From Microbacterium sp. 2FI (GTDB lineage Bacteria; Actinomycetota; Actinomycetes; Actinomycetales; Microbacteriaceae): a stretch of 64,000 bases of DNA. The stretch spans positions 158,671 through 222,670 of the forward strand of contig NZ_SCMR01000004.1 in the NCBI RefSeq assembly GCF_005502885.1. Direction: 5' to 3'. The position numbers were made by a program, and so were the translations under genes. The number at the start of each line of letters is the position of its first letter. Position 1 is the first letter of the stretch. Shown in pieces: positions 30,741-42,605 of the stretch. Under the pieces are notes generated by a model, which was not told the origin of the DNA, ran no database searches, and saw only the letters and a program-made list of their open reading frames with translations.

Positions 30741-33359
30741 TCAGAGGTGGGCGAGTTCGTGCCGCCCGGCGATGCCGAGCTTTCCGTAGACCGACTGCAG
30801 GTGGTTGTCGACCGTGCGGGTCGACAGGTACAGCTTCGCGGCGATGTCCTTCGAACTCGTGCCCTCAGCGGCCAGGGTCGCGATCTCGCGCTCGCGCCGG
30901 GTGAGCGGCGTGAGCTCGTCGGTGAACCGCAGCAGCGGGGTCGCGGCGCCCTCGCACCGCGCGGCCTCGTCATCGCTGCGTGCCTGCAGCGACACCGCGA
31001 GGCGCTGCTCGCCGGCGACGCGCGCGGCGCGCGCCGCCGAGGCGAATGCCTCCGCCGCGAGCAGGTGCGACCCGACGGCCGACCACTCTTCGCCCGCAGC
31101 CTCGAGCCCGCGGCGGTCGGCGGTCGCCTCGGCCGCGGCGTGCGCGGCCTGCATCTTCAGCAGCGGGCTCGACGACGATGACGCGAGCGCGGCGAGCGGC
31201 GCTGCCGCGGCATCCGCTCCCCCCAATCGGGCGAGGTGCAGCAGGAAGGTGCCCGCGAGGAACACATGACCGGATGCCGACATCGCGGCGGCCTCGGCGA
31301 GCAGCGACGTCCGCGCGGCGTCGAGGTCGCCGTCCTGTGCGCTCAGCCACGCTCGCGCGATGACGCCGCCCGGGCCGGTGTCGACGCCGACGGGAACGGA
31401 GTCGAGCTCGCAGCGTGCCTCGTCGGCGTCGCCGTGCGCGATGAGCACGATCGCGAGGCTCGCGAGCCCCGGGATGTAGAGGCTGATCGGGCCGCTCGTC
31501 ATCGCACCGCTCATGGTGTCGCGATACCACCGCGCGGAGGTCTCGAGGCGCCCGGCATCGGCGGCGATGCGGCCGAGCAGGAACTCGATCGACCGCGTGA
31601 CGATCTCGTCATCGGCGTCGATCGCCTCGACGAGCGCATCCGTGGCACTGCGTCGTGCATCCTCGATTCGGCCGGCGTGCAGCTGCACGATGCCGAGGGT
31701 CAGCAGAGCATTGGCCACCGTATGACCGGGCACCGCGGTGCCGCCGGTCGCGCGCGCGAAGGCGAGCGCCGTCTGCGCGGCCTCCATCGCCGCGTCGATC
31801 TGCCCGAGCGCGGCCAGCGGCTGTGCGCGGGCGGCGGCGATGATCGCCTTCTCGGCAGGGGAGTCGCCGAAGCCGCCGGCGACATCCTCGACGATGCGGT
31901 CGGCCTCGGTTGCATGGTTGAAGTACAGCTCGATGAGCGAGCGGATGAGGGCGAGGGCAGGCTCGGGACGGTCTCCCTCGGCCGTTCGCAGCACCGCGAG
32001 CGCTTCGGCCAGGCCCTCGTGCACGCTCACGTGGGCCAGGGCGAGCGTCGCGGCGACCGCGGTGGCGAGCTCGCCTTCGGGTGCGAGGGCCTCGGCGGCG
32101 CGCAGGACGTCGAGCGCCTCGGCGACCCGCCCCATGCGCAGGAGCGCCTCCCCGCGCAGCAGGAGCAGGTCGGCGCGGGGCCCGCCGACCGCGAGCGCTG
32201 CGGCGCTCAGTCGTTCGACGGTCGGGTGGTCGCCGGCCTGACGCGCGAGCCGTGCCGAGCTTCCGAGGATCTCGGGATCCGACTCGACGCCCGCGGCGAG
32301 CCGCCACGTCACAGCGCGCAGCGCCTCGGCTGCCCCGGCGCCGTTGCCCGAGATCAGCTCGGCCTGCTCCAGCAGCAGGTCGGCGGAGCGCAGGCGCGAC
32401 AGCGATGCCGACACCACAGCGGAGTACTGCGGGTGCGCGAGGCGCACCTCGAGACGGGGGCCGACCGCGATGAGACCGGCGGACTCGAGCCGCCCGAGCG
32501 CCGCTCGTGCGCCGTCAGCTCGCAGGTGCGAGGCCGCCAGCTCGCCGCATACTGCGAGCCGCTCGACGACGTCTCGCTCGTCGGGGTCGAGCTGGCCCAC
32601 GCGGGCGAGGATGAGGTCGCGCAGTGCGGGCGACCCGACGAGGTCTCCGGTGAGATGCCAGACACCCGACTGCTCGACCAGTCGTCCGGCATCGAGCGCG
32701 CCGACGACGAGTTCGCGCAGGTACAGCGGGTTGCCGCCGGTGGCGCGGTGCAGGTCGGTCGCGGTGCGGTGCGCGATCGGCGAGCCGAGCACGTCGCTGA
32801 GAAGCCCTTCGATCGTGTCGAGGTCGAGCGGCGGCAGGTCGATCCGCAGCGACCGGTCGGGACTCCACGTCGAGACGAACGGGTCGGGCAGCGGATCGCC
32901 CGAGCGGATCGTCGCGACCACGCGCAGGGCGTCGCTCGCGACGAGCTGCGCGACGAGGGTCGTCGACAGCGGGTCGAGGAGCCCGAGGTCGTCGAGCACG
33001 AGAAGGCGCGGCTCCGGCGTGCGGGCCTCCAGGGCCGCGATCGCGCGGTTCAGAAGTGTCCCGGGGTCGGCGGCCGCCTCGGCCAGCTGTGCGCGATCGG
33101 TCGAGAACAGCGGAAGGAGCGCCCCGAGCGGCACCGCCGACATGATCGAGGTCGCCCCCGCCTCGAGCACGGTCCACCCTCGCGCGGCGAGCGCCTTGCC
33201 CACCGCGCCGGCGGCGCGGCTCTTTCCGACTCCGGAGGCCCCCGAGATCACGAGAGTGCGCACATGGCCGGCAAGGGCTGCCGCGGCACGGTCTATGACG
33301 GCGGACCGCCCCGCCAGCGGCCACGGCGCGAGCGCGTGCTCGATCGTCTCGGCGGACAT
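30741..33359 (-). CDS. Large LuxR-family (LAL/MalT-like) transcriptional regulator
   Basis: An 872-residue regulator with an N-terminal AAA/STAND ATPase (Walker A GASGVGKS at residues 40-47, Walker B RLLVLDDLGLLD). A long helical-repeat middle (about 330-790) and a C-terminal GerE helix-turn-helix (LTRREREIATLAAEGTSSKD...STRTVDNHLQSVYGKLGI) follow. This is the large-ATP-binding LuxR architecture, in which an inducer bound to the middle drives ATP-dependent activation. Start at 33359: MSAETIEHAL is preceded by GGGGAGG; 23 upstream codons in frame overlap the promoter. Target genes are unknown; the divergent and convergent neighbours give no clear hint. Confidence 0.9.
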   Translation of the reverse strand: MSAETIEHALAPWPLAGRSAVIDRAAAALAGHVRTLVISGASGVGKSRAAGAVGKALAARGWTVLEAGATSIMSAVPLGALLPLFSTDRAQLAEAAADPGTLLNRAIAALEARTPEPRLLVLDDLGLLDPLSTTLVAQLVASDALRVVATIRSGDPLPDPFVSTWSPDRSLRIDLPPLDLDTIEGLLSDVLGSPIAHRTATDLHRATGGNPLYLRELVVGALDAGRLVEQSGVWHLTGDLVGSPALRDLILARVGQLDPDERDVVERLAVCGELAASHLRADGARAALGRLESAGLIAVGPRLEVRLAHPQYSAVVSASLSRLRSADLLLEQAELISGNGAGAAEALRAVTWRLAAGVESDPEILGSSARLARQAGDHPTVERLSAAALAVGGPRADLLLLRGEALLRMGRVAEALDVLRAAEALAPEGELATAVAATLALAHVSVHEGLAEALAVLRTAEGDRPEPALALIRSLIELYFNHATEADRIVEDVAGGFGDSPAEKAIIAAARAQPLAALGQIDAAMEAAQTALAFARATGGTAVPGHTVANALLTLGIVQLHAGRIEDARRSATDALVEAIDADDEIVTRSIEFLLGRIAADAGRLETSARWYRDTMSGAMTSGPISLYIPGLASLAIVLIAHGDADEARCELDSVPVGVDTGPGGVIARAWLSAQDGDLDAARTSLLAEAAAMSASGHVFLAGTFLLHLARLGGADAAAAPLAALASSSSSPLLKMQAAHAAAEATADRRGLEAAGEEWSAVGSHLLAAEAFASAARAARVAGEQRLAVSLQARSDDEAARCEGAATPLLRFTDELTPLTRREREIATLAAEGTSSKDIAAKLYLSTRTVDNHLQSVYGKLGIAGRHELAHL

Positions 33360-33370
33360 CGCCCTCCCCT

Positions 33371-33400
33371 GCTCAGCCCCCACGGCTGAGCGAGATTCTA
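33371..33400 (-). promoter_or_regulatory. Promoter -10 with start-site inverted repeat for the LAL regulator
   Basis: Minus-strand TAGAAT (33395-33400) places the transcription start near 33388, at the edge of a perfect 8-bp inverted repeat GCTCAGCC-N5-GGCTGAGC (33371-33378/33384-33391). The repeat lies between the start site and the SD and could be an operator or a 5' mRNA hairpin. Confidence 0.45.
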
Positions 33401-33500
33401 GGGGCCAGCGGGCCTCGGCGTCACGCATTGACGGATGCCGCGCCGCGCGGCTCGGTGGGGTGGCCTCAGCGGTGCCGTTTCGCGATGTCGCCCCGGGCCG

Positions 33501-36128
33501 TCACCACCGCGCGAGCGACTGCAGCGCCTCGGTGCGCTCCGGATCGGGGAGTGCGAGCGCAACCGCCTCAGCCACGGTCAGCTGTGTGCCCTCGCGCTCG
33601 CCGGCCGCGACAGCCTCGGGGTCGCGCGCGCGGGCGGCGTCGAGTGAGAGCGCGTGCACCGTGAACGCCTCGACGTCGAAGACGCCGATGCGCTGGCGGA
33701 TCGCTCCGGCGGCGGCCGACAGGGCCCCGGCGCGGCGGGCCTCGCCGTGCTCGGCGGCGATCGCGCAGATCCCCTCGAGCCCATAGGCGACGCCCTCTTC
33801 GTGGTGCAGGCCCACGGAGTCCACGAGCGTCCGGCGGAAGATCGCCTCGGCTTCGTCGACCTGTCCGCCGGCGAGCAGCAGCCGCCCGATCTGGTTTCCG
33901 GCGAGAGACCGCGTGAAGACGTCTCCGCCGGCATCGGCGACGGCGCTCGCCCGCTCGAAGTGCGCGAGGGCGTCCTCGCGCGAGCCGCGCAGCCACGCGA
34001 CCCGGCCCACCGAGACGCGGGTGATCGCCTCGCCCCAGCCGTTGCCGAGGCGCTTCAGCTGCTCGACCGCCTCGACGAGCTCGCGCTCGGCGGTGTCGAT
34101 GTCGGGCTGGGGCAGCTGCACCCGTGCGGTCGCGCGCGCGGCGAGGGCCATCGCCGCCGCGTCTTCATCGCCGCTGTCGGTGAACAGCCGCACGCATTCC
34201 GACAGACCCGCGACCACCTCCTCGGACGGGCGCTGCCACATCTCGCCCCACAGCGCGAAGAACCACGCGATCGCGCGCGTCCGCGGGAGGATCGGCCGCT
34301 CCTTGGCGAGGAGCTCAAGCATCCACACCCGGACGCCGCCGAACAGGCCCATTATCCACCAGTAGATGAGCAGGCCCCACGCGAAGTCGGCGGCGTCGTC
34401 GAGCCGGTCGGTGTAGACGAGGTGCCGGACCGTCGCGCGCAGATTGGCGAGCTCGAGGCCGAGGGCCGAGAGCGTCGCCGCCTGCCCCTGGCTGCGGAGG
34501 CCCTCGGAGACTTTCTGGACGAGCCCGGTGTAGTACTGGGCGTGGGCCGCGCGCATGAGATCGGCGTCGCCGCGCTCTTTGAGCTTTTCGAGCGCGTACT
34601 GACGCACGATCGCCAGCAGCGACAGTACGGCGCGACCGTCGACATCGGTCTGTCTCACGAGCGACGCGTCGATGAGCGCCGTCACGCCGTCGAGTGCCCG
34701 GTCGCCCCACGCCCGGCCCGCGCCGAGCGCCTCGACGGCATCGAGCGAGAAGCGCTCGGCGAAGACCCCGAGGTCCATGAGAAGGTCCCGGTCCTCGGGC
34801 GAGAGCAGGCTCACGCTCCAGTCGAGCGTCGCGCTCATCGTGCGGTGCCGCTCGGGAAGATCGCGCACCGCCGCGGTGAACAGGGGCAGGCGCTGCTCGA
34901 GGCGCTCCGCGATCGCGCGTGGCGTCAGCATCCGCGACGTGGCGGCGGCGAGCTCGATCGCCAGCGGCATCCCGTCGAGCCTGCGGCAGATGTCGGCGAC
35001 GTCCGCCGCGTTGTCGGCCGTGATGTCGAAGCCCGGGTCGACCGCCTGCGCACGGGCGGCGAACAGCGCGACCGCAGCCGATCGCGTCGCGCGGTCGAGG
35101 CTGGCGGGGCTCTCGCCCTCGGGCGTGGTCAGCGCGGGCACCTCGTGCACCTGCTCGCCGCGGATGCGCAGCACGACCCGACTGGTCACGAGGAAGCTGG
35201 CGTCGGGGGCGACCGTGAACAGCCGCACGAGGACGGGAGCGGCCTCGACGATCTGCTCGAAGTTGTCGAGGACCAGCAGCACCCGCCGCCCGGCGAGCGC
35301 GCGCGAGATGCGCTCCTCGAGGCTGGCTTCGCCGTTGTCCCGGATGCCGAGCGCATACGCGATCGTCGGCAGCAGCAGCCCGGGCTCGAACACGCCCTCC
35401 AGCGGCACGAAGTACACGCCGTCGGGGAAGAGATCGGCGCTCGTGGTGGCGACCTCGATCGCGAGGCGGCTCTTGCCGATGCCGCCCGGGCCGATGAGGC
35501 TCACGACACGGTCCGCCCCGCCCGCGAGCATCTCCCGAATGCGGGAAACCTCGTCGTCGCGGCCGATCATCGAGGTGGACGGCAGCGGGATGCGGGAGAC
35601 ATGGGATGCCGCCGGCTCCTGGCGCGCCGGACCGGGCTCGGTCCGCGACTCGTCGAACCGCTCCGCGAGGAGCGTCGCAAGATCGGCTGTCACCTGGTCT
35701 TCCAGCTCGTCGGCGGTGCGGAACGGCAGGTACGCGGCGGTGTCGTCGTCGCGGATGCGGGCGATGAGCGTCTGGAGTCGTTCATCGCGGGTGCCTGCGG
35801 CCTTGACGTAGATGAGCTTCGGCATCGCGCCGGGCGCGAGGTTGTACTCGTCCTCGAGCCCCGACACCGCCTCCTCGGGTGCGACCCAGCCGTAGCTGTC
35901 GCCATAGATGCCCACGAACACGTCGCTCTGCGCGAGGTAGGCACGGTACAGCTCGCGCGGCGGATGCGGCCGGGCGCCGAGCTCGAACATGACGGGCGCC
36001 AGTCGCAGGCGCTCGATCGCGGTGCGCACGGCCGCGCGCTCGGCGGCGAGTTCGCGCAGCGTCGAGCTCACGAACACGCGGATCCGCTGATCGGGGGTGC
36101 GGATCCGGGGCGGATCCGCACTGCTCAT
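33501..36128 (-). CDS. DUF4062-NB-ARC (STAND) NTPase with helical-repeat C-terminus, copy 2
   Basis: An 875-residue protein. The DUF4062 domain (about 15-160) begins with the family motif RVFVSSTLRELAAER and includes DVFVGIYGDSYGW and SGLEDEY. A STAND/NB-ARC ATPase follows: Walker A GPGGIGKSR (213-221), Walker B VLLVLDNFEQ (283-292), sensor strand FLVTSRVVLRIRGE and the GMPLAIELAAA motif; then a winged-helix-like part (LSLLAIVRQYALEKL). Helical repeats (about 560-860) complete it. There is no DNA-binding domain, so it is not an AfsR-type regulator. DUF4062 is, as I recall, grouped with TIR-like folds, making this resemble prokaryotic NLR-like sensors. It starts 4 bp after the stop of its paralogue, without a good SD, so translation is probably coupled. 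Confidence 0.88.
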   Translation of the reverse strand: MSSADPPRIRTPDQRIRVFVSSTLRELAAERAAVRTAIERLRLAPVMFELGARPHPPRELYRAYLAQSDVFVGIYGDSYGWVAPEEAVSGLEDEYNLAPGAMPKLIYVKAAGTRDERLQTLIARIRDDDTAAYLPFRTADELEDQVTADLATLLAERFDESRTEPGPARQEPAASHVSRIPLPSTSMIGRDDEVSRIREMLAGGADRVVSLIGPGGIGKSRLAIEVATTSADLFPDGVYFVPLEGVFEPGLLLPTIAYALGIRDNGEASLEERISRALAGRRVLLVLDNFEQIVEAAPVLVRLFTVAPDASFLVTSRVVLRIRGEQVHEVPALTTPEGESPASLDRATRSAAVALFAARAQAVDPGFDITADNAADVADICRRLDGMPLAIELAAATSRMLTPRAIAERLEQRLPLFTAAVRDLPERHRTMSATLDWSVSLLSPEDRDLLMDLGVFAERFSLDAVEALGAGRAWGDRALDGVTALIDASLVRQTDVDGRAVLSLLAIVRQYALEKLKERGDADLMRAAHAQYYTGLVQKVSEGLRSQGQAATLSALGLELANLRATVRHLVYTDRLDDAADFAWGLLIYWWIMGLFGGVRVWMLELLAKERPILPRTRAIAWFFALWGEMWQRPSEEVVAGLSECVRLFTDSGDEDAAAMALAARATARVQLPQPDIDTAERELVEAVEQLKRLGNGWGEAITRVSVGRVAWLRGSREDALAHFERASAVADAGGDVFTRSLAGNQIGRLLLAGGQVDEAEAIFRRTLVDSVGLHHEEGVAYGLEGICAIAAEHGEARRAGALSAAAGAIRQRIGVFDVEAFTVHALSLDAARARDPEAVAAGEREGTQLTVAEAVALALPDPERTEALQSLARW

Positions 36129-36132
36129 GAGG

Positions 36133-38763
36133 TCACCATGGGATCGGGACTCCGTGCGTCTGCCCGGCTGCCTCGGGAAGCGCCAGGGCGAAGGCCTCGC
36201 CGATGGACATCTCGGCACCCGCGCGCTCGCCGGCGGCGACGCTGCCGGGATCGACCGCGCGAACGGCCGCGAGGGGCTGCAGGTGGACGGCGAAGCCGTC
36301 GACGTCGAACAGGCCGACGCGGTCGCGCACAGCCTCGGCAACCGCCGCCAGCGCACCGGCACGCCAGGCCTCGCCTCGCGCGGCGGCGATCGCACTCATC
36401 CCCTCGAAGGCGTACTGAGCGCCCTCGTCGTAGTTCAGCTCTGCGGAGAGCTCGAGTGTCACCGCGTACTCCTCGGCGGCCGCTGCGACGTCGCCGCCGA
36501 AGAAGTGGAGGCGTGCGAGATTGTTGCCGGCGACGATTCGGAGGAAGGCATCCCGCTCGCGCACGCCGATCGTCGCGGCGGCCGCGAAGTGGACCCCCGA
36601 CCCTTCGATCTCGCCGCGTGCGAGCGAGAGCAGTCCGAGTGCGACGTCGGTGAGCGCCTCGGTCCACCAGTCGCCGAGGCGGTGCAGCTCGTCGCGGGCC
36701 TGGGTCAGCTCGGCCTCCGCCGCGGAGACGTCGAGATCGGCGAACCGCATCCGGCTGCTGCCGCGGGCGCCGAGGGCCATCGCCGCCGCGGCGGGATCGC
36801 CGCTCTCGACGAACAGGCGCGCGGCATCGCCGAGCCCGTCGATCACCTGGTCGGAGGGGCGGCGCCACATGTCGCCCCACATCGTGAAGAAGACCGCGAT
36901 GGCGCGGGTGCGGGTCGCAACCGGCACCCGCTTGTCGAGCAGCTCCAGCATCCACAGCCGCACCTCGCTGAAGAAGCCGGAGATCCACCAGTACGCGAAC
37001 AGGCGCCACGCGAAGTCGCCTGCCTCGTCGAGGCGGCCGGTGTAGACGAGGTGCCGCACCGCGGCGCGGAGGTTGGGGAGCTCGAGCACGAGGCTCCGGA
37101 CGGCGTCGGGCTGCTCGGGACCGTGCAGCCGCGGCGCGAGGCGGCCGACCAGCCCGACGTAGTAGTCGGCGTGCGCGCGACGCATCGTGTCGGCCTCGCC
37201 GCGGGCGCGCAGGCGCCCCAGCGAGTACTCGCGCAGGAGCGCCAGCAGCGAGAACGTCGAGCGGCCCGCGAGGTCGGTGCGCTTGACGAGTGATGCGTCG
37301 ACGAGATCGGAGAGGGCTTCCATGCCGTGCCCGGCCCACGAGCGGCCGGCACCGAGCTCCTCCACGGCATCGAGCGTGAATCTCGTCGCGAAGACGCCGA
37401 GGTCTTCGAGCATGTCGCGCTGCATGTCGGGCAGCAGGCTCACGCTCCACTCGATCGCGGCCGTCATCGTGCGGTGGCGTTCGGGAAGGTCCCGCGAGGC
37501 CGCGGTCAGCAGCGGCAGGCTCTGCCCGAGGCGTTCGTCGATCGCCTGGGGCGTGAGGGTGCGTGCCTTGGCCGCGGCCAACTCGATCGCCAGCGGGAGG
37601 CCGCCGAGCCGCCGGCAGATGTCGACGACGGCGTCGGCATTGTGCTCGGTGAGGGCGAAGTCGGGCTTGACCGCCCGGGCGCGATCGACGAACAGGGCGA
37701 CGGCGGGGGAGCGCAGCGCCCGCTGCAGCGACGCCGGTTCGCTCTCAGCCGGAGCCGGCAGCGCCTCGACGTCGTAGACGTGCTCGCCGCGGACGCGAAG
37801 CAGCACGCGACTGGTGACGAGGAACGTCGTCGTGGGCGCTGCGCTGCCGAGCCGCACGATGGCCGGGGCGGCGCCCACGATCTGCTCGAAGTTGTCGAGG
37901 ACGACGAGGACGCGCCTGCCTTCGAGGGCGCGAGCGATGCGATCCTCGAGATCGACGTCGCCGCTGTCGCGCACCCCGAGCGAGTAGGCGATCGTCGGCA
38001 GGAGGAGCCCGGGCTCGAGGACGCCCTCCAGCAGCACGAAGTGCACTCCGTCGGGGAAGAGGTCTTCGCACGCGCGCGCGACCTCGATCGCGAGGCGGCT
38101 CTTGCCGATGCCGCCCGGCCCGATGAGGCTGACGAGGCGTTCGCTGCCCGCAGCGAGGAGCTCTCGCACGCGGTGGATGTCCTGCTCGCGCCCGATCGTG
38201 GTCGTATAGGGGACGGGCACGCGTCCCGCAAGCGAGTCCGCAGCGGCGTCGTCGTCGCTCGGTTCGGCGGCACTCGCCCGCGACGCGTCGAAGCGCTCGG
38301 CCAGCAGCGTCGCGAGGTCGGCGGCGACGAGCTCCTCGAGCTCTTCGGGCGTGCGAAAGTGCAGGTAGGCGGCGGTGTCGTCGGACTGGATGCGGGCGAT
38401 GAGCTCGTCGAGGCGCTCGTCGCGCGACTCCTCGTCGCGGATGTAGATGAGCTTCGGCATGCCCGGGGGAGCGAGGCGGTACTCGTCCTCGAGCCCCGAG
38501 ATCTCCTCCCCGGGCGCCACCCAGCCGTAGCTCGACCCGTAGATGCCGACGAACACGTCGCTCTGCGCGAGATACGACCGGTACAGCTCGCGCGGCGGAT
38601 GCGGCCGCGCTCCGAGCTCGAACATGACCGGCGCCAGGCGCAGCCGCTCCACGGCGGCGCGCACGACCGTTCGCTCGTCGGAGAGCTCGCGCAGCGTCGA
38701 GCTCACGAACACCCGGATCCGCTGGTCGGGCGTGCGGATCACGGGGCGTGGAACCCCTTCCAT
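36133..38763 (-). CDS. DUF4062-NB-ARC (STAND) NTPase with helical-repeat C-terminus, copy 1
   Basis: An 876-residue paralogue of the downstream gene, with the same domain order: DUF4062 (about 15-160, motif RVFVSSTLRELSDER), NB-ARC (Walker A GPGGIGKSR 215-223, Walker B VLVVLDNFEQ, GLPLAIELAAAK) and helical repeats (about 560-865). The N-terminal ~160 residues of the two copies are nearly the same, including a run IRTPDQRIRVFVSSTLREL, while the C-terminal repeats have diverged, the pattern expected if effector is kept and sensor specificity varies. The ATG at 38763 follows a ~66-nt leader from a consensus-like promoter that faces away from the rpoB promoter. The minus-strand frame stays open far upstream through rpoB, but that is not coding. 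Confidence 0.88.
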   Translation of the reverse strand: MEGVPRPVIRTPDQRIRVFVSSTLRELSDERTVVRAAVERLRLAPVMFELGARPHPPRELYRSYLAQSDVFVGIYGSSYGWVAPGEEISGLEDEYRLAPPGMPKLIYIRDEESRDERLDELIARIQSDDTAAYLHFRTPEELEELVAADLATLLAERFDASRASAAEPSDDDAAADSLAGRVPVPYTTTIGREQDIHRVRELLAAGSERLVSLIGPGGIGKSRLAIEVARACEDLFPDGVHFVLLEGVLEPGLLLPTIAYSLGVRDSGDVDLEDRIARALEGRRVLVVLDNFEQIVGAAPAIVRLGSAAPTTTFLVTSRVLLRVRGEHVYDVEALPAPAESEPASLQRALRSPAVALFVDRARAVKPDFALTEHNADAVVDICRRLGGLPLAIELAAAKARTLTPQAIDERLGQSLPLLTAASRDLPERHRTMTAAIEWSVSLLPDMQRDMLEDLGVFATRFTLDAVEELGAGRSWAGHGMEALSDLVDASLVKRTDLAGRSTFSLLALLREYSLGRLRARGEADTMRRAHADYYVGLVGRLAPRLHGPEQPDAVRSLVLELPNLRAAVRHLVYTGRLDEAGDFAWRLFAYWWISGFFSEVRLWMLELLDKRVPVATRTRAIAVFFTMWGDMWRRPSDQVIDGLGDAARLFVESGDPAAAAMALGARGSSRMRFADLDVSAAEAELTQARDELHRLGDWWTEALTDVALGLLSLARGEIEGSGVHFAAAATIGVRERDAFLRIVAGNNLARLHFFGGDVAAAAEEYAVTLELSAELNYDEGAQYAFEGMSAIAAARGEAWRAGALAAVAEAVRDRVGLFDVDGFAVHLQPLAAVRAVDPGSVAAGERAGAEMSIGEAFALALPEAAGQTHGVPIPW

Positions 38764-38835
38764 GAGCACATCATGGCCCGCGCATACCGTGTCCCGCCAT
38801 ACCTTTCCGCGGGAATCCGCGGGCGAGCCGCAGTG

Positions 38836-38864
38836 GTTATACCGCAGCGGCAGAAACTCGTCAA
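38836..38864 (-). promoter_or_regulatory. Consensus-like promoter of the DUF4062-STAND operon
   Basis: Minus strand: TTGACG (38859-38864), 17-bp spacer, TATAAC (38836-38841). Predicted start near 38829, leader about 66 nt. This is the best consensus match in the window together with the rpoB promoter. Confidence 0.7.
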
Positions 38865-38873
38865 GGATGCCGC

Positions 38874-38902
38874 TGGACAAGCCGCAGCATCCGCCGTATA
38901 GT
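38874..38902 (+). promoter_or_regulatory. Consensus-like promoter of rpoB-rpoC
   Basis: TGGACA (38874-38879), 17-bp spacer, TATAGT (38897-38902). Predicted start near 38909, giving a leader of about 160 nt. The gap 38764-39069 holds only these two promoters and their leaders; I see no gene in it. Its -35 lies 9 bp from the -35 of the divergent STAND promoter. Confidence 0.75.
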
Positions 38903-39069
38903 AGGTAGTTGCGCTCTTGGATTCCCCCTGCCCTCATATGGTGGTCGGCTGTGTGTGCGCGCCCCCCGCTTGTTCGTGAAGCGGAGTGCGGCGCGTCGCA
39001 ACCGGGGACCGGAGCACTCCACCCTGACGACAAGGAAACGAGCCCTACGGGCCCACGGAGGTAATCCCC

Positions 39070-42567
<3,498 letters not shown>

Positions 42568-42605
42568 TCCCGGCTTCCTCAGAGAATTCCGACACAGGAG
42601 AACTA

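Noticed and set aside
33501..38763. The STAND pair as AfsR/SARP-type transcription factors
   Set aside because: The NB-ARC core is similar, but the N-terminus is DUF4062 rather than a winged-helix/BTAD module, and I see no DNA-binding domain at either end.
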